Shown: positions 8,861 through 21,554 of the stretch, piece after piece | How the letters are laid out: each line of letters begins with the position of its first letter | Numbering within the stretch: position 1 is the first letter of the stretch | Assembly: GCA_033782935.1 (NCBI GenBank) | Contig: JAWQEG010000710.1 | Location: 4,092,001-4,156,000 of the forward strand | Length of the DNA: 64,000 nt | Direction of reading: 5' to 3' | DNA from: Petrolisthes cinctipes | Lineage: Eukaryota; Arthropoda; Malacostraca; Decapoda; Porcellanidae | The notes under the pieces: generated by a model | What the model was told of the DNA's origin: nothing | Databases searched by the model: none | The model's input: the letters and a program-made list of their open reading frames with translations, nothing else | Made by a program: the position numbers and the translations under genes

Positions 8861-11460
8861 ACTCAGTGCTAGAATATTTTCAAAATATAGGCTAAAAACA
8901 TGCTAAAAATCGATCTTTTAGGTGCCAAAAAGTCGATATCTCAAATTCAGTCCCAAAACACCCGAAAATTCGATATTTAGGGGTCCCAGAAGCGATCTGT
9001 ACATGCCTACTCCGTGTTGGAGTATTTTCAAAATACATGCTCAAAACATACTGAAAATCGATCTTTTAGGTGCACAAAAGTCGATATGTGCATGCATCTT
9101 CAGTACCCGTTTATATCTCAAATTCAGGCTCAAAACACCCGAAAATTCAATATTTTGGGGTCCCAGAAGCAATCTGTACATGCCTACTCAGTGTTAGAGT
9201 ATTTTCAAAATACAGGCCCAAAACATGCTGAAAATCGATATTTTAGATGCCCAAAGTCAATATGTGCATGTATCTTCTGTACCCGTTTATATCTCAAATT
9301 CAGGCTCAAAACACCCGAAAATTCAATATTTTGGGGTCCCAGAAGCAATCTGTACATGCCTACACAGTGCTAGAATATTTTCAAAATATAGGCTAAAAAC
9401 ATGCTAAAATTCGACATTTTAGGTGCCAAAAAATCGATATCTCAAATTCAGTCCCAAAACACCCGAAAATTCGATATTTAGAGGTCCCAGATGGTATCTG
9501 TACATGCTTACTCCGTGTTAGAGTATTTTCAAAATACAGGCCAAAAACATACTGAAAATCGATCTTTTAGGTGCCCAAAAGTCGATATGTGCATGCATCT
9601 TCTGTACCCGTTTATATCTCAAATTCTGGCCTTAAACACCCGAAAATTCGATATTTTGGGGTCCCAGAAGCGATCTGTACATGCCTACTCCGTGTTAGAG
9701 TATTTTCAAAATTCAGGCCCAAAACATGCTGAAAATCGATATTTTTGGTGCCCAAAGTCAATATGTGCATGTATCTTCTGTACCCGTTTATATCTCAAAT
9801 TCAGGCTCAAAACACCCGAAAATTCAATATTTTGGGGTCCCAGAAGCAATCTGTACATGCCTACTCAGTGTTAGAGTATTTTCAAAATACATGCTCAAAA
9901 CATACTGAAAATCGATCTTTTAGGTGCACAAAAGTCGATATGTGCATGCATCTTCAGTACCCGTTTATATCTCAAATTCAGGCTCAAAACACCCGAAAAT
10001 TCGATATTTTGGGGTCCCAGAAGCGATCTGTACATGCCTACTCAGTGTTAGAGTATTTTCAAAATTCAGGCCCAAAACATGCTGAAAATCGATATTTTTG
10101 GTGCCTAAAGTCAATATGTGCATGTATCTTCTGTACCCGTTTATATCTCAAATTCAGGCTCAAAACACCCGAAAATTCAATATTTTGGGGTCCCAGAAGC
10201 AATCTGTACATGCCTACTCAGTGCTAGAATATTTTCAAAATATAGGCAAAAATCATGCTAAAAATCGATCTTTTAGGTGCCAAAAAAGTCGATATCTCAA
10301 ATTCAGTCCCAAAACACCCGAAAATTCGAAATTTAGGGGTCCCAGAATCGATCTGTACATGCCTACTCCGTGTTAGTGTATTTTCAAAATACATGCTCAA
10401 AACATACTGAAAATCGATCTTTTAGTTGCACAAAAGTCGATATGTGCATGCATCTTCAGTACCCGTTTATATCTCAAATTCAGGCTCAAAACACCCGAAA
10501 ATTCGATATTTTGGGGTCCCAGAAGCGATCTGTACATGCCTACTCAGTGTTAGAGTATTTTCAAAATTCAGGCCCAAAACATGCTGAAAATCGATATTTT
10601 TGGTGCCTAAAGTCAATATGTGCATGTATCTTCTGTACCCGTTTATATCTCAAATTCAGGCTCAAAACACCCGAAAATTCAATATTTTGGGGTCCCAGAA
10701 GCAATCCGTACATGCCTACTCAGTGCTAGAATATTTTCAAAATATAGGCAAAAAACATGCTAAAAATCGATCTTTTAGGTGCCAAAAAGTCGATATCTCA
10801 AATTCAGTCCCAAAACACCCGAAAATTCGATATTTAGGGGTCCCAGAAGCAATCTGTACATGCCTACTCCGTGTTAGAGTATTTTCAAAATACATGCTCA
10901 AAACATACTGAAAATCGATCTTTTAGGTGCACAAAAGTCGATATGTGCATGCATCTTCAGTACCCGTTCATATTTCAAATTCAGGCTCAAAACACCCGAA
11001 AATTCAATATTTTGGAGTCCCAGAAGCAATCTGTACATGCCTACTCCGTGTTAGAGTATTTTCAAAATACAGGCCAAAAACATACTGAAAATCGATCTTT
11101 TAGGTGCCCAAAAGTCTATATGTGCATGCATCTTCTGTACCCGTTTATATCTCAAATTCTGGCCCTAAACACCCAAAAATTCGATATTTTGGGGTCCCAG
11201 AAGCGATCTGTACATGCCTACTCCGTGTTTTGTATTTTCAAAATTCAGGCCCAAAACATGCTGAAAATCGATATTTTTGGTGCCCAAAGTCAATATGTGC
11301 ATGTATCTTCTGTGCCCGTTTATATCTCAAATTCAAGCTCAAAACACCCGAAAATTTAATATTTTGGGGTCCCAGAAGCAATCTGTACATGCCTACTCAG
11401 TGCTAGAATATTTTCAAAATATAGGCAAAAAACATGCTAAAAATCGATCTTTTAGATGCC
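8861..11460 (+). repeat. Mixed trimer block with phase breaks
   Basis: Trimers of both subtypes occur, but the A-B-C rhythm breaks around 9,661-10,191. There four long monomers follow each other at 176-177 bp spacing with no 148-bp monomer. A 502-bp near-repeat links about 10,098 to 10,600. The variant CTCCGTGTTTTGTATTTTC near 11,222 marks a lineage seen again near 12,575 and 14,757. Confidence 0.75.
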
Positions 11461-13640
11461 AAAAAGTCGATATCTCAAATTCAGTCCCAAAACACCCGAA
11501 AATTCTATATTTAGGGGTCCCAGAAGCGATCTGTACATGCCTACTCCGTGTTAGAGTATTTTCAAAATACATGCTCAAAACATACTGAAAATCGATCTTT
11601 TAGGTGCACAAAAGTCGATATGTGCATGCATCTTCAGTACCCGTTTATATCTCAAATTCAGGCTCAAAACACCCGAAAATTCAATATTTAGGGGTCCCAG
11701 AATCGATCTGTACATGCCTACTCCGTGTTAGAGTATTTTCAAAATACATGCTCAAAACATACTGAAAATCGATCTTTTAGGTGCACAAAAGTCGATATGT
11801 GCATGCATCTTCAGTACCCGTTTATATCTCAAATTCAGGCTCAAAACACCCGAAAATTCGATATTTTGGGGTCCCAGAAGCGATCTGTACATGCCTACTC
11901 AGTGTTAGAGTATTTTCAAAATTCAGGCCCAAAACATGCTGAAAATCGATATTTTTGGTGCCTAAAGTCAATATGTGCATGTATCTTCTGTACCCGTTTA
12001 TATCTCAAATTCAGGCTCAAAACACCCGAAAATTCAATATTTTGGGGTCCCAGAAGCAATCTGTACATGCCTACTCAGTGCTAGAATATTTTCAAAATAT
12101 AGGCAAAAAACATGCTAAAAATCGATCTTTTAGGTGCCAAAAAGTCGATATCTCAAATTCAGTCCCAAAACACCCGAAAATTCGATATTTAGGGGTCCCA
12201 GAAGCGATCTGTACATGCCTACTCCGTGTTAGAGTATTTTCAAAATACATGCTCAAAACATACTGAAAATCGATCTTTTAGGTGCACAAAAGTCGATATG
12301 TGCATGCATCTTCAGTACCCGTTTATATCTCAAATTCAGGCTCAAAACACCCGAAAATTCAATATTTTGGGGTCCCAGAAGCAATCTGTACATGCCTACT
12401 CCGTGTTAGAGTATTTTCAAAATACAGGCCAAAAACATACTGAAAATCGATCTTTTAGGTGCCCAAAAGTCTATATGTGCATGCATCTTCTGTACCCGTT
12501 TATATCTCAAATTCTGGCCCTAAACACCCAAAAATTCGTTGTTTTGGGGTCCCAGAAGCGATCTGTACATGCCTACTCCGTGTTTTGTATTTTCAAAATT
12601 CAGGCCCAAAACATGCTGAAAATCGATATTTTTGGTGCCCAAAGTCAATATGTGCATGTATCTTCTGTACCCGTTTATATCTCAAATTCAAGCTCAAAAC
12701 ACCCGAAAATTTAATATTTTGGGGTCCCAGAAGCAATCTGTACATGCCTACTCAATGCTAGAATATTTTCAAAATATAGGCAAAAAACATGCTAAAAATT
12801 GACATTTTAGGTGCCAAAAAATCGATATCTCAAATTCAGTCCCAAAACACCCGAAAATTCGATATTTAGCGGTCCCAGAAGGTATCTGTACATGCCTACA
12901 CCGTGTTAGTATATTTTCAAAATTCAGGCCCAAAACATGCTGAAAATCGATATTTTTGGTGCCCAAAGTCAATATGTGCATGTATCTTCTGTACCCGTTT
13001 ATATCTCAAATTCAGGCTCAAAACACCCGAAAATTCAATATTTTGGGGTTCCAGAAGCAATCTGTACATGCCTACTCAGTGCTAGAATATTTTCAAAATA
13101 TAGGCTAAAAACATACTAAAAATCGATCTTTTAGGTGCCAAAAAGTCGATATCTCAAATTCAGTCCCAAAACACCCGAAAATTCGATATTTAGGGGTCCC
13201 AGAAGCGATCTATACATGCCTACTCCGTGTTAGAGTATTTTCAAAATACATGCTCAAAACATACTGAAAATCGATCTTTTAGGTGCACAAAAGTCGATAT
13301 GTGCATGCATCTTCAGTACCCGTTTATATCTCAAATTCAGGCTCAAAACATCCGAAAATTCAATATTTTGGGGTCCCAGAAGCAATCTGTACATGCCTAC
13401 TCAGTGTTAGAGTATTTTCAAAATACAGGCCCAAAACATGCTGAAAATCGATATTTTAGATGCCCAAAGTCAATATGTGCATGTATCTTCTGTACCCGTT
13501 TATATCTCAAATTCAGGCTCAAAACACCCGAAAATTCAATATTTTGGGGTTCCAGAAGCAATCTGTACATGCCTACTCAGTGCTAGAATATTTTCAAAAT
13601 ATAGGCTAAAAACATACTAAAAATCGATCTTTTAGGTGCC
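11461..13640 (+). repeat. 2,180-bp unit, copy 1
   Basis: 11,461-12,760 recurs at +2,180 and 12,769-13,640 recurs at +2,681. Shared markers are TTTAGGGGTCCCAGAATCG near 11,689, AAAGTCTATATGTGC near 12,466 and TGTTTTGTATTTTC near 12,582. A copy-specific change is TTCGTTGTTTTGGGG near 12,536 (TTCGATATTTTGGGG in the second copy). Confidence 0.8.
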
Positions 13641-16300
13641 AAAAAGTCGATATCTCAAATTCAGTCCCAAAACACCCGAAAATTCGATATTTAGGGGTCC
13701 CAGAAGCGATCTGTACATGCCTACTCCGTGTTAGAGTATTTTCAAAATACATGCTCAAAACATACTGAAAATCGATCTTTTAGGTGCACAAAAGTCGATA
13801 TGTGCATGCATCTTCAGTACCCGTTTATATCTCAAATTCAGGCTCAAAACACCCGAAAATTCAATATTTAGGGGTCCCAGAATCGATCTGTACATGCCTA
13901 CTCCGTGTTAGAGTATTTTCAAAATACATGCTCAAAACATACTGAAAATCGATCTTTTAGGTGCACAAAAGTCGATATGTGCATGCATCTTCAGTACCCG
14001 TTTATATCTCAAATTCAGGCTCAAAACACCCGAAAATTCGATATTTTGGGGTCCCAGAAGCGATCTGTACATGCCTACTCAGTGTTAGAGTATTTTCAAA
14101 ATTCAGGCCCAAAACATGCTGAAAATCGATATTTTTGGTGCCTAAAGTCAATATGTGCATGTATCTTCTGTACCCGTTTATATCTCAAATTCAGGCTCAA
14201 AACACCCGAAAATTCAATATTTTGGGGTCCCAGAAGCAATCTGTACATGCCTACTCAGTGCTAGAATATTTTCAAAATATAGGCAAAAAACATGCTAAAA
14301 ATCGATCTTTTAGGTGCCAAAAAGTCGATATCTCAAATTCAGTCCCAAAACACCCGAAAATTCGATATTTAGGGGTCCCAGAAGCGATCTGTACATGCCT
14401 ACTCCGTGTTAGAGTATTTTCAAAATACATGCTCAAAACATACTGAAAATCGATCTTTTAGGTGCACAAAAGTCGATATGTGCATGCATCTTCAGTACCC
14501 GTTTATATCTCAAATTCAGGCTCAAAACACCCGAAAATTCAATATTTTGGGGTCCCAGAAGCAATCTGTACATGCCTACTCCGTGTTAGAGTATTTTCAA
14601 AATACAGGCCAAAAACATACTGAAAATCGATCTTTTAGGTGCCCAAAAGTCTATATGTGCATGCATCTTCTGTACCCGTTTATATCTCAAATTCTGGCCC
14701 TAAACACCCAAAAATTCGATATTTTGGGGTCCCAGAAGCGATCTGTACATGCCTACTCCGTGTTTTGTATTTTCAAAATTCAGGCCCAAAACATGCTGAA
14801 AATCGATATTTTTGGTGCCCAAAGTCAATATGTGCATGTATCGTCTGTACCCGTTTATATCTCAAATTCAAGCTCAAAACACCCGAAAATTTAATATTTT
14901 GGGGTCCCAGAAGCAATCTGTACATGCCTACTCAGTGCTAGAAAATTTTCAAAATATAGGCAAAAAACATGCTAAAAATCGATCTTTTAGATGCCAAAAA
15001 GTCGATATCTCAAATTCAGTCCCAAAACACCCGAAAATTCGATATTTAGGGGTCCCAGAAGCGATCTGTACATGCCTACTCCGTGTTAGAGTATTTTCAA
15101 AATACATGCTCAAAACATACTGAAAATCGATCTTTTAGGTGCACAAAAGTCGATATGTGCATGCATCTTCAGTACCCGTTTATATCTCAAATTCAGGCTC
15201 AAAACACCCGAAAATTTAATATTTTGGGGTCCCAGAAGCAATCTGTACATGCCTACTCAGTGTTAGAGTATTTTCAAAATACAGGCCCAAAACATGCTGA
15301 AAATCGATATTTTAGATGCCCAAAGTCAATATGTGCATGTATCTTCTTTACCCGTTTATATCTCAAATTCAGGCTCAAAACACCCGAAAATTCAATATTT
15401 TGGGGTCCCAGAAGCAACCTGTACATGCCTACACAGTGCTAGAATATTTTCAAAATATAGGGTAAAAACATGCTAAAAATCGACATTTTAGGTGCCAAAA
15501 AATCGATATCTCAAATTCAGTCCCAAAACACCCGAAAATTCGATATTTAGAGGTCCCAGAAGGTATCTGTACATGCCTACACCGTGTTAGTATATTTTCA
15601 AAATTCAGGCCCAAAACATGCTGAAAATCGATATTTTTGGTGCCCAAAGTCAATATGTGCATGTATCTTCTGTACCCGTTTATATCTCAAATTCAGGCTC
15701 AAAACACCCGAAAATTCAATATTTTGGGGTTCCAGAAGCAATCTGTACATGCCTACTCAGTGCTAGAATATTTTCAAAATATAGGCTAAAAACATACTAA
15801 AAATCGATCTTTTAGGTGCCAAAAAGTCGATATCTCAAATTCAGTCCCAAAACACCCGAAAATTCGATATTTAGGGGTCCCAGAAGCGATCTGTACTTGC
15901 CTACTCCGTGTTAGAGTATTTTCAAAATACATGCTCAAAACATACTGAAAATCGATCATTTAGGTGCACAAAAGTCGATATGGGCATGCATCTTCAGTAC
16001 CCGTTTATATCTCAAATTCAGGCTCAAAACACCCGAAAATTCAATATTTTGGGGTCCCAGAAGCAATCTGTACATGCCTACTCAGTGTTAGAGTATTTTC
16101 AAAATACAGGCCCAAAACATGCTGAAAATCGATATTTTAGATGCCCAAAGTCAATATGTGCATGTATCTTCTGTACCCGTTTATATCTCAAATTCAGGCT
16201 CAAAACACCCGAAAATTCAATATTTTGGGGTCCCAGAAGCAATCTGTACATGCCTACTCAGTGCTAGAATATTTTCAAAATATAGGCTAAAAACATGCTA
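13641..16300 (+). repeat. 2,180-bp unit, copy 2, expanded by one trimer
   Basis: The first part matches copy 1 at offset 2,180 and the last part at offset 2,681; the change equals one 501-bp trimer, located about 14,940-15,450. The extra trimer begins with GTGCTAGAAAATTTTC, a private variant near 14,936. Its first portion resembles 11,400-11,900. A duplication with an added trimer is simpler than two separate events. Confidence 0.78.
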
Positions 16301-18000
16301 AAAATCGATCTTTTAAGTGCCAAAAAGTCGATATCTCAAATTCAGTCCCAAAACACCCGAAAATTCGTTATTTAGGGGCCCCAGAAGCGATCTGTACATG
16401 CCTACTCCGTGTTAGAGTATTTTGAAAAATACATGCTCAAAACATACTGAAAATCGATCTTTTAGGTGCACAAAAGTCGATATGTGCATGCATCTTCAGT
16501 ACCCGTTTATATCTCAAATTCAGGCTCAAAACACCCGAAAATTCAATATTTTGGGGTCCCAGAAGCGATCTGTACATGCCTACTCCGTGTTAGAGTATTT
16601 TCAAAATTCAGGCCCAAAACATGCTGAAAATCGATATTTTTGGTGCCCAAAGTCAATATGTGCATGTATCTTCTGTACCCGTTTATATCTCAAATTCAGG
16701 CTCAAAACACCCGAAAATTCAATATTTTGGGGTCCCAGAAGCAATCTGTACATGCCTACTCAGTGCTAGAATATTTTCAAAATATAGGCTAAAAAATATG
16801 CTAAAAATCGACATTTTAGGTGTCAAAAAATCGATATCTCAAATTCAGTCACAAAACAAACGAAAATTCGATATTTAGAGGTCCCAGAAGGTATCTGTAC
16901 ATGCCTACTCCGTGTTAGAGTATTTTCAAAATACAGGATAAAAACATACTGAAAATCGATCTTTTAGGTGCCCAAAAGTCGATATGTGCATGCATCTTCT
17001 GTACCCGTTTATATCTCAAATTCTGGCCCTAAACACCCGAAAATTCGATATTTTGGGGTCCCAGAAGCGATCTGTACATGCCTACTCCGTGTTAGAGTAT
17101 TTTCAAAATTCAGGCCCAAAACATGCTGAAAATCGATATTTTTGGTGCCCAAAGTCAATATGTGCATGTATCTTCTGTACCCGTTAATATCTCAAATTCA
17201 GGCTCAAAACACCCGAAAATTCAATATTTTGGGGTCCCAGAAGCAATCTGTACATGCCTACTCAGTGCTAGAATATTTTCAAAATATAGGCTAAAAACAT
17301 GCTAAAAATCGATCTTTTAGATGCCAAAAAGTCGATATCTCAAATTCAGTCCCAAAACACCCGAAAATTCGATATTTAGGGATCCCAGAAGCAATCTGTA
17401 CATGCCTACTCCGTGTTAGAGTATTTTCAAAATACATGCTCAAAACATACTGAAAATCGATCTTTTAGGTGCACAAAAGTCGATATGTGCATGCATCTTC
17501 AGTACCCGTTTATATCTCAAATTCAGGCTCAAAACACCCGAAAATTCAATATTTTGGGGTCCCAGAAGCAATCTGTACTTGCCTACTCAGTGTGAGAGTA
17601 TTTTCAAAATACAGGCCCAAAACATGCAGAAAATCGATATTTTAGATGCCCAAAGTCAATATGTGCATGTATCTTCTGTACCCGTTTATATCTCAAATTC
17701 AGGCTCAAAACACCCGAAAATTCAATATTTTGGGGTCCCAGAAGCAATCTGTACATGCCTACTCAGTGCTAGAATATTTTCAAAATATAGGCTAAAAGCA
17801 TGCTAAAAATCGATCTTTTAGGTGCCAAAAAGTCGATATCTCAAATTCAGTCCCAAAACACCCGAAAATTCGATATTTAGGGGTCCCTGAAGCGATCTGT
17901 ACATGCCTACTCCGTGTTAGAGTATTTTCAAAATACATGCTCAAAACATACTGAAAATCGATCTTTTAGGTGCACAAAAGTCGATATGTGCATGCATCTT
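16171..18000 (+). repeat. 1,830-bp unit, copy 1
   Basis: The left edge is where GTACCCG follows CTTCT here but CTTCA in the second copy. Markers shared with copy 2 are TTTTAAGTGCC near 16,312, TTCGTTATTTAGGGGCCCC near 16,363, GTATTTTGAAAAATAC near 16,417, CACAAAACAAACG near 16,850, GTACCCGTTAATATC near 17,178 and CTGTACTTGCC near 17,573. Confidence 0.85.
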
Positions 18001-19653
18001 CAGTACCCGTTTATATCTCAAATTCAGGCTCAAAACACCCGAAAATTCAATATTTTGGGGTCCCAGAAGCAATCTGTACATGCCTACTCAGTGCTAGAAT
18101 ATTTTCAAAATATAGGCTAAAAACATGCTAAAAATCGATCTTTTAAGTGCCAAAAAGTCGATATCTCAAATTCAGTCCCAAAACACCCGAAAATTCGTTA
18201 TTTAGGGGCCCCAGAAGCGATCTGTACATGCCTACTCCGTGTTAGAGTATTTTGAAAAATACATGCTCAAAACATACTGAAAATCGATCTTTTAGGTGCA
18301 CAAAAGTCGATATTTGCATGCATCTTCAGTACCCGTTTATATCTCAAATTCAGGCTCAAAACACCCGAAAATTCAATATTTTGGGGTCCCAGAAGCGATC
18401 TGTACATGCTTACTCCGTGTTAGAGTATTTTCAAAATTCAGGCCCAAAACATGCTGAAAATCGATATTTTTGGTGCCCAAAGTCAATATGTGCATGTATC
18501 TTCTGTACCCGTTTATATCTCAAATTCAGGCTCAAAACACCCGAAAATTCAATATTTTGGGGTCCCAGAAGCAATCTGTACATGCCTACTCAGTGCTAGA
18601 ATATTTTCAAAATATAGGCTAAAAAATATGCTAAAAATCGACATTTTAGGTGTCAAAAAATCGATATCTCAAATTCAGTCACAAAACAAACGAAAATTCG
18701 ATATTTAGAGGTCCCAGAAGGTATCTGTACATGCCTACTCCGTGTTAGAGTATTTTCAAAATTCAGGCCCAAAACATGCTGAAAATCGATATTTTTGGTG
18801 CCCAAAGTCAATATGTGCATGTATCTTCTGTACCCGTTAATATCTCAAATTCAGGCTCAAAACACCCGAAAATTCAATATTTTGGGGTCCCAGAAGCAAT
18901 CTGTACATGCCTACTCAGTGCTAGAATATTTTCAAAATATAGGCTAAAAACATGCTAAAAATCGATCTTTTAGATGCCAAAAAGTCGATATCTCAAATTC
19001 AGTCCCAAAACACCCGAAAATTCGATATTTAGGGATCCCAGAAGCAATCTGTACATGCCTACTCCGTGTTAGAGTATTTTCAAAATACATGCTCAAAACA
19101 TACTGAAAATCGATCTTTTAGGTGCACAAAAGTCGATATGTGCATGCATCTTCAGTACCCGTTTATATCTCAAATTCAGGCTCAAAACACCCGAAAATTC
19201 AATATTTTGGGGTCCCAGAAGCAATCTGTACTTGCCTACTCAGTGTGAGAGTATTTTCAAAATACAGGCCCAAAACATGCTGAAAATCGATATTTTAGAT
19301 GCCCAAAGTCAATATGTGCATGTATCTTCTGTACCCGTTTATATCTCAAATTCAGGCTCAAAACACCCGAAAATTCAATATTTTGGGGTCCCAGAAGCAA
19401 TCTGTACATGCCTACTCAGTGCTAGAATATTTTCAAAATATAGGCTAAAAGCATGCTAAAAATCGATCTTTTAGGTGCCAAAAAGTCGATATCTCAAATT
19501 CAGTCCCAAAACACCCGAAAATTCGATATTTAGGGGTCCCTGAAGCGATCTGTACATGCCTACTCCGTGTTAGAGTATTTTCAAAATACATGCTCAAAAC
19601 ATACTGAAAATCGATCTTTTAGGTGCACAAAAGTCGATATGTGCATGCATCTT
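18001..19653 (+). repeat. 1,830-bp unit, copy 2, one monomer shorter (1,653 bp)
   Basis: The offset to copy 1 is 1,830 up to about 18,750 and 1,653 afterwards. The 177-bp difference is exactly one monomer, corresponding to roughly 16,920-17,100 of copy 1. The junction inside GTTAGAGTATTTTCAAAAT is seamless, as expected for exchange between misaligned monomers. All the marker variants of copy 1 are retained. Confidence 0.83.
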
Positions 19654-21554
19654 CAGTACCCGTTTATATCTCAAATTCAGGCTCAAAACACCCGAAAATT
19701 CAATATTTTGGGGTCCCAGAAGCAATCTGTACATGCCTACTCAGTGTTAGAGTATTTTCAAAATACAGGCCCAAAACATGCTGAAAATCGATATTTTAGA
19801 TGCCCAAAGTCAATATGTGCATGTATCTTCTGTACCCGTTTATATCTCAAATTCAGGCTCAAAACAACCGAAAATTCAATATTTTGGGGTCCCAGAAGCA
19901 ATCTGTACAGTGCTAGAATATTTTCAAAATATAGGCTAAAAACATGCTAAAAATCGATCTTTTAGGTGCCAAAAAGTCGATATCTCAAATTCAGTCCCAA
20001 AACACCCGAAAATTCGATATTTAGGGGTCCCAGAAGCGATCTGTACATGTATACTCCGTGTTAGAGTATTTTCAAAATATATGCTCAAAACATACTAAAA
20101 ATCGACATTTTAGGTGCCAAAAAATCGATATCTCAAATTCAGTCCCAAAACACCCGAAAATTCGATATTTAGAGGTCCCAGAAGGTATCTGTACATGCCT
20201 ACACCGTGTTAGATTATTTTCAAAATTCAGGCCCTAAACATGCTGAAAATCGATATTTTAGATGCCCAAAGTCAATATGTGCATGTATCTTCTGTACCCG
20301 TTTATATCTCAAATTCAGGCTCAAAACACCCGAAAATTCAATATTTTGGGGTCCTAGAAGCAATCTGTACATGCCTACACAGTGCTAGAATATTTTCAAA
20401 ATATAGGCTAAAAACATGCTAAAAATCGACATTTTAGGTGCCAAAAAGTCGATATCTCAAATTCAGTCCCAAAACACCCGAAAATTCGTTATTTAGGGGT
20501 CCCAGAAACGATCTGTACATGCCTACTCCGTGTTAGAGTATTTTCAAAATACAGGCCAAAAACATACTGAAAATCGATCTTTTAGGTGCCCAAAAGTCGA
20601 TGTGTGCATGCATCTTCTGTACCCGTTTATATCTCAAATTCTGGCCTTAAACACCCGAAAATTCGATATTGTGGGGTCCCAGAAGCGATCTGTACATGCC
20701 TACTCCGTGTTAGAGTATTTTCAAAATTCAGGCCCAAAACATGCTGAAAATCGATATTTTAGATGCCCAAAGTCAATATGTGCATGTATCTTCTGTACCC
20801 GTTTATATCTCAAATTCAGGCTCAAAACACACGAAAATTCAATATTTTGGGGTCCCAGAAGCAATCTGTACATGCCTACACAGTGCTAGAATATTTTCAA
20901 AATATAGGCTATAAACATGCTAAAAATCGACATTTTAGGTGCCAAAAAATCGATATTTCAAATTCAGTCCCAAAACACCCGAAAATTCGATATTTAGAGG
21001 TCCCAGAAGGTATCTGTACATGCCTACTCCGTGTTAGAGTATTTTCAAAATACAGGCCAAAAACATACTGAAAATCGATCTCTTAGGTGCCCAAAAGTCG
21101 ATATGTGCATGCATCTTCTGTACCCGTTTATATCTCAAATTCTGGCCCTAAACACCCGAAAATTCGATATTTTGGGGTCCCAGAAGCGATCTGTACATGC
21201 CTACTCCGTGTTAGAGTATTTTCAAAATTCAGGCCCAAAACATGCTGAAAATCGATATTTTTGGTGCCCAAAGTCAATATGTGCATGTATCTTCTGTACC
21301 CGTTTATATCTCAAATTCAGGCTCAAAACACCCGAAAATTCAATATTTTGGGGTCCCAGAAGCAATCTGTACAGTGCTAGAATATTTTCAAAATATAGGC
21401 TAAAAACATGCTAAAAATCGATCTTTTAGGTGCCAAAAAGTCGATATCTCAAATTCAGTCCCAAAACACCCGATAATTCGATATTTAGGGGTCCCAGAAG
21501 CGATCTGTACATGTATACTCCGTGTTAGAGTATTTTCAAAATATATGCTCAAAA
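19600..21554 (+). repeat. 1,955-bp unit, copy 1
   Basis: Markers repeated at +1,955 are CATGTATACTCC near 20,047, TATATGCTCAAAACATAC near 20,080, GTTAGATTATTTTC near 20,210 and GGGGTCCTAGAAGC near 20,350. One of its trimers (about 20,750-21,250) is missing from copy 2. The 10-bp deletion CTGTACAGTGCTAG appears here near 19,905 and 21,368. Confidence 0.78.

Noticed and set aside
10871..11359. Open reading frames up to 162 codons (also 12,226-12,714 and 14,406-14,894) and many of 60-130 codons
   Set aside because: They are by-products of the repeat. The same peptides recur in every trimer and in two or more frames, end at stop codons fixed in the short monomer, and show no domain, signal or codon bias. 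The 501-bp period is a multiple of 3, which keeps frames aligned.
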